Shown here: positions 46,194 to 56,404 of the stretch, piece after piece
Position numbering within the stretch: the stretch's first letter is position 1
Layout: each line of letters opens with the position of its first letter
NCBI RefSeq assembly: GCF_001761485.1
Contig: NC_090775.1
Span: forward strand, 3,938,966 to 4,002,965
Source of the DNA: Yarrowia lipolytica
Lineage: Eukaryota; Ascomycota; Dipodascomycetes; Dipodascales
Direction: 5' to 3'
DNA length: 64,000 bases
Position numbers and translations under genes: made by a program
The notes under the pieces: model-generated
The model's database searches: none
The model's input: the letters and a program-made list of their open reading frames with translations, nothing else
What the model was told of the DNA's origin: nothing

Positions 46194-46381
46194 TTGAATC
46201 ACACCAACCTTTTCCGAGCCATTCTCAAACACTTATACTTAATGAGTATTGTTAATACTGTATGTGCAGTACATACTGTAGCACCATAACCGACCACTGT
46301 TTTCTCTTGTTTGTACGATTTTTTTACGTCTTTACCTGTGCAATAATACATAATAATTTACTATTCCTCCATGCTATACAA

Positions 46382-49300
46382 CTACAGGTTGGCAGGTCCC
46401 TCGAGTTGGTTGTACATGGGACAACTCTTGTTGGTTCGAATGTGGCCATATGCACCACAGTTCTTGCACTGTCGCGGACCCTTGCCTTTGCCGACACCCT
46501 TGCCTGAAGGGGGAGGAGTGTCGGTGCCGAGGTTGATTGTGTTGAGACCCTGCTTCTGGGCCTGTCGCTGCTTTCGTCGCTCGCCCTTCTTTCGCAGATC
46601 CTCCAGCCGCTCCTCCAGCAGCCGCTTGTTTCGCTTGTTGGCCTCCTCGTCGTTGGTGGGGTCTAAGTCGTCGAGTGTTAGCTTGGCCTCGTCCATCAGC
46701 TTTCGTCGTCGAATGTATGCTCGAATGACACTGGGGTCCTTGATGGTCTCGACCTTTCGCTGGATGATACCGTGCTCGTCCTTGACCATTCGCGTGATTC
46801 GCAGCACCTTGTTGCGCTGCTGCATGGCCGAGTCGCCTGACATGAGCGACATGTTATCATCGTCGGGGAAGGCTGCGCTAGTGAAACCAGGCGTAGACAC
46901 CCGCTCTTGTTGTTCTCGCTGCTCCTCAGCATCGGCCCATTTTGAATCTTCGTCGTTCTCTTCAGGTACCTTGGTGTTGCTGAGAGCTCGACACTGGGCA
47001 TACCAGATTCGGCTGATCTCATCGTCGTATGCACGCTGCTGGTGGGCCACGTTGTACTTGTGTCCGCCAAACTTGCTCTTGTCAAGCTTCTCATTGACAG
47101 ACTCACCAGCGGCCTGAAAACCACCCTTCATGGAAGTCTTGAGGAATGAGAAACCCTCGCCTCGACCAGAAGGATCACCCTCGCCATGCAGCTGCAGCAT
47201 GGCCTTGCCCTGGGTAGCGTTGATGAAGTTTCTGGTCAGGTTCCATGGAGCAGACTGCTCCTCCAGAGAAAGACCAGACTCCTCGCCATTCTCATGGTCG
47301 CTCTCAATGTCGTCAGTTCGACCATATCCAGCATCCTCAAGGTTCTGAACACCAACCTGCATGGCCTCCAAGAGAGTGATGTCCTCGGGTGTGATCATGG
47401 TTCTGATGCCGTCCTCGCCAGGAAGAGTATCGGTAGGCTTGACCTTCCAGTAACCCTGATCCTCACCTGTTCGCTGATACTCCATAAACTCCTTGAGCCT
47501 CTGTCGGTTTTGAGTGTCAATCTGATCAGGGAAATGTTCGGCGATATCCTTCACGTTGATTCTATGATAAGGTGATGCGTTTAGCACTCGATAGACAATC
47601 ATCTTGAGCCGGTTTTTGGAAGCCGTGGTTACCTTTCGAGAGTGTGGCCCGGGTACGTCAGTCACGGGGTATGTTTGACCGACAGTGAAGACATGTGGAA
47701 TATTTCTCAGAAAGTACTTTTGGCCAGCCCCAGTCACATCGCCTCCAGTTGATCGGATCATAAGAAAATCTGTGTCACGTGGTGTATGCTTGAATACGGG
47801 GGCTCGGATCATCTTGTTGTACAGAGTAGGCACAATCTTACCCGGCTCGACGAATCCAAAGTTCCAAAAGGGAGACTTGTCCTGGACCGACAGAACATGT
47901 GTCTCTCCAACGGGGAGCTTAGGTCGGGAAGTATCCTCAGGAGAAGCTTTTCTGTAATAGTTGATCATCTTAGAGCCCATTCCGTAGTTGGAGAGGGTCA
48001 TGGGGAATTGCTCAGCGTACTCCATGAGGAAGTACTGAGCAGAGTCACCCAACGACAAGTCCGTAGTCTTGGCCAAAAGATCCTTGATAGGCTTTCCCCT
48101 GTCTCGCTTCTTCTTTCGGATCTTCATTCGCGAAAAGTGAACAGTAGTGTTGGGTTTCACCACAAATGATGGCCGATGGAACGAACGAGCCTGAGGCTTC
48201 GAGATTCGCACTTTGTAGAATGGACTTTGCAGTCGGAGAGCTGGCATGGAGTGATCGATAGACAGATTGCCAATAGTGGCTCGTACCTTGCTCTGTGTGT
48301 TCTCCTTGAGCATATCGTAGGCTCGGTCGTTACTGAGGTTAAATCTGTTTCGAAGCTGTAGTTCGGTGGAGGGAATGGCAGGAGTCACATTCTTCGATAC
48401 ACGACCATCTGTGTTGATGAACAGTAGGTTGGGGTCGTTCATATCGAGGTTGACCTTCTTCACCTGACTGAGAGCATCGCCTTCAAACAAGGCCTCGTCG
48501 TTCCAGGCCTCTTCGTTTCTGTGCACGCCGAGCTGTGGAACAACCTCTTTTTGTTCCTCCTTGACCTTTTCGCCCTCGCAATCCATATCCACGTCTCCAT
48601 CCCCATCATCCTCATCTCCCCACGTGATCTTCCAGTCAGTAATGTCGAAATGCAGCTGCTGGTCTGTTGCTGATTGTGTGGTTCTGCTTTCTCGGGCCAG
48701 TTCCTGCTTATCGTCCCCCGTCTCGGCCTCGGTGACTGTTACAACACCCGGTCGCCGCTTAGCATGGTCCACCCACACTGTTCCTCGTGTCATCTTACGC
48801 TCATCTGGCGCCACCTCCAGCTTAGTCTTTGTGGGGACACACGGACGAGCAGTGTTAGGCTTGGGCAGACTCAGAACAGCAAACTTGTTGTAGAAGAGCG
48901 AGTTCATCTTCATAGGCTTGCCCTTTTGGAACCCGGGGAAGTACATTGCAAGCATGTCAAGATCAGCCTGACGCGCCATCTGTGCAATTTCCTCCAGATT
49001 GAGCTCCTGGATGTTCATGTGTTGGATGTCATCAAATCCAGAGGCGTCCATCTTGTCGGCAGGCCCTAACTTTCCCAGTTCGCCTAGCTCATCTGCGTCA
49101 AGCTTCATGTCCAGCCCGTCGCCTCCAGCAGCCTCCATCTCCATCTCTTCGTCTGACTCTCCAGGTTCACCGGCATGCACGACATGGTTGTTGCTGTTGG
49201 CATTGTTATTCAACATTCCAGCATGGACAACACCACCATCATCGTACTCGTCCATCACAGGCAGCTCGTCCATTTCGTTGCCTCCCCAGCTCTGGCTCCA

Positions 49301-49624
49301 ATGTTCGTCATCTCCCAGATCAAATCCTCCAAGCTCATCCTCGCCAATGTGGAACTGGAAGCCACCCAGGCTATCGTTCCCAGACATGGATAGACCAGCT
49401 TCCTCCTCGACAATCATCTCCTCATCCTCCTCAATCACGTTGTTTCCGGTTGCTTCCTCCTCTTCGGGCAGCTCATCATCTGCCAGCTCGTCTTCGTCCT
49501 CGAAATCGATGGCGTCTGCGGAGTGTTTGATGGCATCTGCACCATCAAGCGATGGGACAACACCTCCAACGTTGGTAGGGTCGCCACCGAGTGCTCTGGC
49601 CCAGTCAGCGTCTTCGTCGGCCAT
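46382..49624 (-). CDS. TAF1: TFIID subunit 1 (TAF1)
   Basis: 1080 residues, close to the 1066 of yeast Taf1. The N-terminus is very acidic (about 1-200, Asp/Glu runs), equivalent to the TAND region that binds TBP. The conserved TAF1 central domain (about 480-800) includes SPFWNFGFVEPGKIVPTLYN, MIRSTGGDVTGAGQKYFLRN and a winged-helix-like stretch with NVKDIAEHFPDQ. A Lys/Arg-rich helical region follows. The C-terminus carries a zinc knuckle, QCKNCGAYGHIRTNKSCPMY. There are no bromodomains, as expected for yeasts, where Bdf1 supplies them. TAF1 scaffolds TFIID at Pol II core promoters. It converges on the lipase gene (188 bp between stop codons) and is divergent from the coiled-coil gene. Single exon. 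Confidence 0.96.
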   Translation of the reverse strand: MADEDADWARALGGDPTNVGGVVPSLDGADAIKHSADAIDFEDEDELADDELPEEEEATGNNVIEEDEEMIVEEEAGLSMSGNDSLGGFQFHIGEDELGGFDLGDDEHWSQSWGGNEMDELPVMDEYDDGGVVHAGMLNNNANSNNHVVHAGEPGESDEEMEMEAAGGDGLDMKLDADELGELGKLGPADKMDASGFDDIQHMNIQELNLEEIAQMARQADLDMLAMYFPGFQKGKPMKMNSLFYNKFAVLSLPKPNTARPCVPTKTKLEVAPDERKMTRGTVWVDHAKRRPGVVTVTEAETGDDKQELARESRTTQSATDQQLHFDITDWKITWGDEDDGDGDVDMDCEGEKVKEEQKEVVPQLGVHRNEEAWNDEALFEGDALSQVKKVNLDMNDPNLLFINTDGRVSKNVTPAIPSTELQLRNRFNLSNDRAYDMLKENTQSKVRATIGNLSIDHSMPALRLQSPFYKVRISKPQARSFHRPSFVVKPNTTVHFSRMKIRKKKRDRGKPIKDLLAKTTDLSLGDSAQYFLMEYAEQFPMTLSNYGMGSKMINYYRKASPEDTSRPKLPVGETHVLSVQDKSPFWNFGFVEPGKIVPTLYNKMIRAPVFKHTPRDTDFLMIRSTGGDVTGAGQKYFLRNIPHVFTVGQTYPVTDVPGPHSRKVTTASKNRLKMIVYRVLNASPYHRINVKDIAEHFPDQIDTQNRQRLKEFMEYQRTGEDQGYWKVKPTDTLPGEDGIRTMITPEDITLLEAMQVGVQNLEDAGYGRTDDIESDHENGEESGLSLEEQSAPWNLTRNFINATQGKAMLQLHGEGDPSGRGEGFSFLKTSMKGGFQAAGESVNEKLDKSKFGGHKYNVAHQQRAYDDEISRIWYAQCRALSNTKVPEENDEDSKWADAEEQREQQERVSTPGFTSAAFPDDDNMSLMSGDSAMQQRNKVLRITRMVKDEHGIIQRKVETIKDPSVIRAYIRRRKLMDEAKLTLDDLDPTNDEEANKRNKRLLEERLEDLRKKGERRKQRQAQKQGLNTINLGTDTPPPSGKGVGKGKGPRQCKNCGAYGHIRTNKSCPMYNQLEGPANL

Positions 49625-50211
49625 TTCTGTTTGTGTAACTCTTGCACGGGGTGTAAATGTAGCTGCATATTGGATTTAAGATTCAGGGCTAGGGTTGATT
49701 ACATAAGGCTAGCGGATGAAGAGCATGCTATCTAGTGATAGATTGGATGATGACCAAATCCAGACGACAAGGAAATATTTCTAAATGGTGATAAAGGGAA
49801 ATGGCCATTCGATTTTGGACAGTTTGGTACATTGCCACGAGTCTTTATTGAGTCAATAGCCTCTCGAGGTGTATATAAAAGTCAGCGCATGCACTGACCC
49901 GAACACATACTGTATAACGTGTATGATTAAATCCTAACATTTATATAACCAACATACCGACTACTTGTAGATTCTATATTACTTTGTACACTAAGCACTT
50001 TGTGAGTCATGTCTTTGTTACAAGTATTGGTTGCTGATCATCATTATCCTCACTCCTGTTGTTGTTATGAAGTGTGGTTTTTATAGTTGGGTTTCTTCTC
50101 CTGCATATCAAGATCTTTACGCGCTGGGTCAAGCTTAACAAGTTCAGAAGAACTCATTCACTACTCAATTTCGATTTTTTGGCACAACGAGCTGTCTTTT
50201 GGACTCGCCAC
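49625..50211. promoter_or_regulatory. Divergent promoter region, TAF1 / coiled-coil gene
   Basis: 587 bp separate the divergent start codons. TATATAAAAG near 49872-49881 is in the right orientation for the rightward gene. A GTGAGT donor at 50002 without a clear CTAAC acceptor leaves a 5' UTR or short coding intron possible. A CTACTTGTAG copy lies at 49962-49971. Confidence 0.5.
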
Positions 50212-52707
50212 ATGGAAGACAGATTACAGCAAAGGGTACGGGAGACTTTGTCACTACCGAAAGTCTTCGACCGGCTGGACTCCTATTTTCTATTCTTTTC
50301 GGCATGGTACAGACGCGTTTCCAAGGACTACACATTACAAGAACCGGAGGAATATGAGAAGGAGCGTCAGAATGCCGCCTTTATCGTCGACAATGATTCA
50401 AACACGGGCGAGGAGGTTGTGAGAGTGACCAGAGATCACGTGCCTTGGGTGGTGCTTGCTGCTCACTTCATGACGGGGTGCTCTACGAATGCTACTTACG
50501 TGAGCGAACTGCTAGAGAAACGACTCAACATTGGAAGAATTCCGAAGGAGATGGTTGAGAGTATCATTGCATGGAGTATATCTGGCATGCATATGGACGA
50601 GAAGCTGGCATTGCAAGCTCTGGAGGCACGGCTTGACGAGACGGAGAGTGGCAGGGCCTTGACCCAAAGCTTGAAGGATAAGATGCAGAGGACGATTTGG
50701 GACAAGGTGTTTCAGCATCATCTGAAGAATTCGCAATTAAACCCAATCTGCGAACGACCCGGAGTTGTGTTTTTTGCCCTGTTTCCTTTGTCTAACGCGA
50801 ATGGATATTCTCTGCTCTTCATCGATTATCTCACCAAGGCTGCCACATTCAGCATACCTTGCAAACCCAAAAACGCGCTGGACCTGATCAGGGACATTCG
50901 GGTCGCCGTTTTGGATCATTTAAGAGCATACGGACAGCCCTTGGCCCTAATTTGCATGAACCCCTGTCGAGGAACGAACGGATGGCTTGGAAGCGTACTT
51001 CAGAAGGCATTCAAGCACATGGTACCTTTCGATACGGTAGTGTCCATCTACGAACTTCGGGCCCGCTCACTTCCATCCCGAATAGCTGAAGTTTTCGAAG
51101 AAGCAACTACAGCTGTGAGAGACCCCAATGATACCTTGAAAAATAGCCAACCATTCTGTTTCCTCAGAACCCAGAACACCCACGAGACTTGGGAGCATCT
51201 CGTGTTGGGCCATTTTATGACTCTTCAGAATCGCTCCTTTGTAAGACATCCTCGAGACCTGGAGTCGGGTGCTACATCTGATAATATGAATATCTGTTTT
51301 CACATCATCTACGAAGTGAATCTCTCTCTGCCTTCATCTAAGATAAGCAACGAGGCATGGTCTTGTATATTCTTTCCCAATCCCTTTCCAAAAGCGAAGC
51401 TTGACCTATTCAAGCCAGAGAAAATGCCCAGAGCTCTCGAGAATGAACTCAAGGAAGTTACAGCGCTATCCCTCGATTTCACACTTTCTCCCGAGACACC
51501 TGCTTTACCTGCAGACATGCTGGAGTTTGATGAGACTTCTAGACGCATCGTTGCATTTTGCTTCCGAAAGAGGCGTGACAGGGTCTTGCCGAAGAATTTT
51601 GTGGAAGAGCTTGAGCTGAGAAAAATCAAGAGAGCGAGAAAGGATGCCGAGGAGTCGGAGAAGAGACCCGTTGAAGAAGCTGCTGATAAGAAAAAGCAGC
51701 AGGAGGCTGAGAAACAGACTTCTGGTCTACAAAACGCGGAGGAGGAAAAGATGCCACTTGCTGAAGAGCCTGCTGAGAGGCCGGCTGGAGAGAAACGACG
51801 ATTAACAGCAGAAGCCGAGAAACAAGGGCTGGCTGAAGCAGAAGCTGAGAAATTGACGGTTACTGGAGTTGGACGCGTCAGACAGACTGAGGAAACTGAG
51901 AAACAGATACTGGTCGGCGAGGAAGCTGGAAGATTGCGACAAGCTGAGGAGGAGGAGATTCAGGGATTGGGTGAGGAGGAAGTGGAGGTGGAGAGGGCGA
52001 AGCCGGCTACTGAGGCTAAAGATGCTGCTGAAGATGAGAGCCAAAGACTTGCAGAAGAGTGTGAAGAGGTCGGGCGTCATAGACAGACAGAGGAGGGGGA
52101 GCGACTCAGACTGACAAAAGAGGAGAGAACGAAGCATGCTGACGAGGAAGAGAGGGCCAAACAGGCCGATCAGGTTATGGAGGCTATGGCATCTTTCACG
52201 GCCGAAAAGAAAAGACTTGCCGAGGAGGCCGAACGAGAAAGACTAGCCGATAAGGCGGCCGAGGAGCAGAGGTTGGCGATAGAAGCGGTAGACATGGAAA
52301 GGGCTGAGGCAGAGGAACAGAGCCGGCAGGAGGTGGCCATTTTGGACTCACCAGACGACAGCGAATCTTCCCAGGAGATACAGGTTGAGAAGACTGCTGC
52401 TGAGGAAGTGGCCGAGAATCTCAGGGTCCAAGAGGAATGGAGACGACAAGAGGCTGAAAGACAGAAGGAGATTGAGGCCATCCTAGCGGCTGAAAGAAAG
52501 GAGAAGGCTGCTAAGGAAGCTGAGGTTGAGGCCGAGACCAAAGCTAATGCAAATATTGAGGCTGAAGCTGCTGACACCACTCTTACCGAAGAACGCCAAG
52601 CAGATTTGGAGGATGAAGAGGATCTGCCCCCTACTAATAACCCCATTACAGCATTCCTCAGAACTGTCAAGCTGGCTCTGAATCGAGCACCACCACCTAG
52701 GAAATAG
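50212..52707 (+). CDS. Large coiled-coil protein with an integrase-like N-terminal half
   Basis: From ATG 50212 the protein has 831 residues; the frame is open back to a GTG at 50074 and an upstream exon is possible. I do not recognise a named family. Residues about 185-320 resemble a Ty3/gypsy integrase core: FPLSNANGYSLLFIDYLTKA parallels the strand with the first catalytic Asp, then GQPLALICMNPCRG parallels the second-Asp segment (normally SDRG) but reads MNPC, so the active site would be dead. Residues about 470-780 are a Glu/Ala/Arg/Lys-rich coiled coil with repeated (A/E)EExxRLAEE units. The C-terminus is short, basic and Pro-rich (RAPPPRK). Alternatives are a cytoskeletal or nuclear coiled-coil protein with chance resemblance to integrase. 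Function unknown. Confidence 0.75.
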   Translation: MEDRLQQRVRETLSLPKVFDRLDSYFLFFSAWYRRVSKDYTLQEPEEYEKERQNAAFIVDNDSNTGEEVVRVTRDHVPWVVLAAHFMTGCSTNATYVSELLEKRLNIGRIPKEMVESIIAWSISGMHMDEKLALQALEARLDETESGRALTQSLKDKMQRTIWDKVFQHHLKNSQLNPICERPGVVFFALFPLSNANGYSLLFIDYLTKAATFSIPCKPKNALDLIRDIRVAVLDHLRAYGQPLALICMNPCRGTNGWLGSVLQKAFKHMVPFDTVVSIYELRARSLPSRIAEVFEEATTAVRDPNDTLKNSQPFCFLRTQNTHETWEHLVLGHFMTLQNRSFVRHPRDLESGATSDNMNICFHIIYEVNLSLPSSKISNEAWSCIFFPNPFPKAKLDLFKPEKMPRALENELKEVTALSLDFTLSPETPALPADMLEFDETSRRIVAFCFRKRRDRVLPKNFVEELELRKIKRARKDAEESEKRPVEEAADKKKQQEAEKQTSGLQNAEEEKMPLAEEPAERPAGEKRRLTAEAEKQGLAEAEAEKLTVTGVGRVRQTEETEKQILVGEEAGRLRQAEEEEIQGLGEEEVEVERAKPATEAKDAAEDESQRLAEECEEVGRHRQTEEGERLRLTKEERTKHADEEERAKQADQVMEAMASFTAEKKRLAEEAERERLADKAAEEQRLAIEAVDMERAEAEEQSRQEVAILDSPDDSESSQEIQVEKTAAEEVAENLRVQEEWRRQEAERQKEIEAILAAERKEKAAKEAEVEAETKANANIEAEAADTTLTEERQADLEDEEDLPPTNNPITAFLRTVKLALNRAPPPRK

Positions 52708-53300
52708 AAGCTATCAAACGGCTTGGAAATATATATACATCAATAATTTATAATTTAATATTCAATGGCAGCTACAGGATATCCCACTGGTAAGTCTTAT
52801 CGGTATGTGTTTAGTAAGTTTTCATGATATGTAAGGGGGGTTGGCATCTTTGGGGTCTACTAAGTAGCAGGGAAACTGACATGGGACTGTTTAGAAGAAT
52901 GAAATCATAATTTTACTACCAAAATATGTTATTATTCCCGCACTTATTTCCAAATATCTCTATCATCACATTCTGGAGCTTTCCATCTGATTCTGACGAC
53001 TTCTTCCTCCTGCACCCTAAAAATTCGTCGGCATAATGCATGCATCAACGATGCACATTTTTTCGCCACTGACCAACCTCTCCGAACCTAAACCGCCTCG
53101 GCAAGGGATATATAAACCCCCTCTACGTCCCACTTTTTCAATCAGAATCAGACCAGTTCACTCTGAGTCATTCTGGAGATGGAAGGTGCCTTTTATAGCC
53201 TGCTGAGATGCAGAGCTGATAAGCAGACCTGTCTCATACAACGAGGACCGCTTCGCTAGCCATGTCCGTTGAATTGTTTGGGCAATGACGCGTTTACCGC
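52708..53300. other. Intergenic with a TATA element
   Basis: No gene is supported. GGATATATAAACCCC near 53106-53120 is a good TATA match pointing rightward, about 185 bp before the ATG at 53301. Confidence 0.55.
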
Positions 53301-53747
53301 ATGAGCCCTTTTCGGTCAAGAGACTCTCGCTATGACGCATTGAAAAAGATGTATGAGCCTGAGAATGTGGCGACAGCTTCTGATTGGGCGTTTGAGCTGA
53401 GATTTGGTTTCTCGGGCGAGTTCAACACCAGAGGCGAGTACAGACCGCCTGCGGCCAAGTGTCCAGTAAGTCCCGTGACTGTTGCGTCCGGTTTGACCGC
53501 CAATGAGCTGAAAAATGCCATGAGCCAAGAAGCGAGTTTGGGCCCGGCTGAAATGCCTGAGCCTACTCCGGTGTCTTGTGAGTTCTTGAAGGACCACATG
53601 TGGCAGCCGCCAGAGCAAAGAAGCCAGGACAGTGAAACATCTGCAGAGCCCCCCGACAGAGAGTCTCAAGGGGGAAAACTCCTTTCGAGAACTCCTTTCC
53701 CACAGGTGAAATTCCCTTTTTACTCACAGGGTGAAACTCCTTTGTGA
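53301..53747 (+). CDS. Hypothetical protein, possibly degenerate
   Basis: 148 codons from ATG 53301, preceded by a TATATAAA near 53110. The product starts MSPFRSRDSRYDALKKMYEP and has no motif I recognise. It ends in a stretch made by short DNA repeats with GGTGAAAYTCC cores, which continue beyond the stop, so the 3' end looks decayed or repeat-derived. It could be a young or broken gene or a chance frame. Confidence 0.35.
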   Translation: MSPFRSRDSRYDALKKMYEPENVATASDWAFELRFGFSGEFNTRGEYRPPAAKCPVSPVTVASGLTANELKNAMSQEASLGPAEMPEPTPVSCEFLKDHMWQPPEQRSQDSETSAEPPDRESQGGKLLSRTPFPQVKFPFYSQGETPL

Positions 53748-53785
53748 AAGTCTCATAGGGTGAAATTCCCTGTATGAGAAGCCGC
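53660..53785. repeat. Short degenerate repeats with GGTGAAAYTCC core
   Basis: Three copies of GGTGAAA(C/T)TCC near 53705, 53730 and 53759, and related GGAAAACTCC / GAGAACTCC words, are spaced by about 25-30 bp. Confidence 0.7.
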
Positions 53786-54350
53786 CTAGAATCTGAAGAG
53801 GCCAAGCTTGATACGCCAGAGCTGCCAGTTGTAGAGCCAAAGATCTGCTTTGACAGACGCCCATACATGGTCAAAAAAGGCAAGCCCAGAGCCAGAGCTA
53901 TAAGCCAGAGCCAGGTGCGACATGAGCCAGAAGCTGATACGCCAGATACCACAGAGTCAGAGCGATAGCCAGAGCCACAGATGCCTGAGTGTGGAGCCAT
54001 AAGTCCAAAGAGCAAGAGCCACACAGGTCAGAGCCAGCGCTTGAAATGCCAGAGCCCAGAACCCATGCCACGAGCAAAGAGCCCAGTAAGTCCTTCAAGG
54101 CAATAAGGTGCCAAACGCCGTGTGAGAGCAACGTCCAAATGCCACTAAGTCCCAGAGAGCAATAAGAGCCCATTTCGCCTGGAGCAAGAGCCCAGTGAGT
54201 GTCCACAGATGCCAATAAGCCGCCAAAACGCCAGAGCACAGACAGGAGCCGAAGGAGACCAGGGCCATAGAGCCGAGGCCAGCCAGTTGCCAATAAGTCC
54301 AAAGAGCAATGAGAGCCTGAGGCACGAGCCCGAAGTCCACACTATTCAAG
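53786..54350. repeat. Degenerate AGAGCC(A/C)AG-rich region
   Basis: Words such as AGAGCCAG, AGAGCCCAG and GCCAGAGC recur with GCCAATAAG/GCAATAAG words. Short open frames here are rich in Ser, Gln, Pro and Glu (or Leu, Ala and Trp on the other strand). It looks like a decayed short tandem array, perhaps from a former repetitive protein gene. Confidence 0.6.
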
Positions 54351-55780
54351 GAGTAGGGCAGTGAACCTCTTAGCCCAGAGGATGTAACTGACCGAACCTG
54401 TTTATCTAGAGTTTTTAAGAGGAGTAGGTGAAAATCCGAACCTCTTGGGTTAATAAATCATGGACCAAAGAGTCCCCCCGAATATTTGAGTTGTAGAGAG
54501 TTGAACAGTATTTGTAGTTGTAGAAGCGATCTTTTGTAGAGAACCATTGCTGAACCGCCTTGATCTCGTGATTATTCACCTTGTTGGAGTTGGAGAATGG
54601 TGTTATAGCCAGTACACAGTTGCACGTACACAGCGGAGAGGCCAAGTATTAGTAACGTTGAGGAAACTTAGCCTCGACAAATATCCGTGACTCCCTTTGG
54701 CAGAGAACAGGTGAGCAGACTGATCCCACGGAAGACTTCCTGTGCTATGGGAATGCTCTTATGGGCTTCGAGCACGACACCATTGGCCTCACGTTCATAT
54801 ATCCCCCTTAGAAGACCCCTGTGACGCTCTCAACATGTCAATCAAGACGGCACAATATCGCTAATCAGGGGGGGGGGATACTTATTGTGCCAGGTGCCAC
54901 CTCCTTCAGAGGTCATGAAACGGCTGGAAATGATGGTGATAGACCAAGATATACAATTCGTTGGAGAGACGCCCACTTCGTGTACTCTTCGTCTTGCGAT
55001 CACGGTCAGTGCAGTCTCAGCAGTCAGCTCCGACTCCACAGGTTTTGTCGGTGACTCTAAATTTCACGGTAGATCCGAGTCCTCCGAATCGACTGACTCC
55101 TGTTCTCCTGGCTCCGACATGGACTGTGAAGAGTAGTTCTAGCCTGACGGACTTCGTAGGTTTGCCATCAGCACCTCTCTTTTCCGCAGGTACATCTGGT
55201 GCAGTCATTTGCCGAAATCTCGTCTTAGGTCGTATCTGTTTCATGGCTCCTTTGATGAGCTGTACCCGTTCCAAATCAGGCAAATAAGTAATCATCGAAG
55301 TTATACGTGACTTCTAAAAACTACCGACTATCTTGTAGATGACGTCGCAATACTGAAGCTAGATGGGTTGACTACTCTGTGCTTCAACACCAATTCTTCC
55401 ACTTATACATTGATGAAGCCCCCGTAAACCACGAAGTAGAGTCAGTTGAACTCTTCATGCCATATGGAATACGCTCTTACGACCATCTTGAGAACCACTA
55501 GAGCACGCCTGAAATGTCTTGATATCTGTTATAATCTTATATTGAAGCAAGGTCGTTGAAAGCATCCCCTTTATTATCTGCACCTCCTAACAGCTTGGTT
55601 GAATGGAGGTGGGGGACCGGTGGAGGAATTAATGTACACGAGTCGCAGCCCTCGATCTATTCGGTTAGTATACAAGTAGAAGTGCTTTATTTTAACAATC
55701 GGATGGGTTCACTACAATCTGTTCATCATGAAGTACCAACCCCACAGCTGCCTCGATTACTGCTGCACCTTCCCGATCTG
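54351..55780. other. Gene-poor DNA, short uncharacterised frames
   Basis: No convincing gene. A G10 homopolymer lies at 54868-54877. Two overlapping rightward frames at 54885-55136 and 54961-55287 have no recognisable content, and the first opens only with TTG. Confidence 0.5.
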
Positions 55781-56404
55781 TTCCACGGTGTCTAAACCAG
55801 TAGCATTGACCATCATGCCACAGTAAACGAAGCTCGATTCATCGCAATCATCCAATGGCCTAATACACCTACCGCCAGATTCCCGAGAATCAAGTGATAC
55901 TGTGGGCCGCCTCGTATACACAGGGCAGAATGAGTCATGAAAAGCGTCGACGGGCGCGATGGGAAGGCCCAACTTTAAACCATTATTCATCGCGCGTCAG
56001 TAGTCGATCCCCATACGTCAGGTTGACAGATGTCTGGTGGAGCTGAAACATGTCAAACGTCATTGTAAGTTTTAGCACCTGACGGTAATTTGTTTCACGG
56101 TGTCTAAACCAGTAGCATTGACCATCATGCCACAGTAAACGAAGCTCGATTCATCGCAATCATCCAATGGCCTAATACACCTACCGCCAGATTCCAGAGA
56201 ATCAGGTGATACTGTGGGCCGCCTCGTATACACAGGGCAGAATGAGTCATGAAAAGCGTCGACGGGCGCGATGGGAAGGCCCAACTTTAAACCATTATTC
56301 ATCGCGCGTCAGTAGTCGATCCCCATACGTCAGGTTGACAGATGTCTGGTGGAGTTGAAACATGTCAAACGTCATTGTAAGTTTTAGCACCTGGCGGTAT
56401 TTTG
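55781..56404. repeat. 312-bp tandem duplication
   Basis: Two adjacent units, about 55781-56092 and 56093-56404, are near-identical, with only a handful of substitutions (for example CCCGAGAATCAAG versus TCCAGAGAATCAG). Each contains the same leftward frame starting MNNGLKLGLPIAPVDAFHDS (ATG at 55990 and 56302). The product is unrecognised and the frames are separate, closed by stops. Confidence 0.95.
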
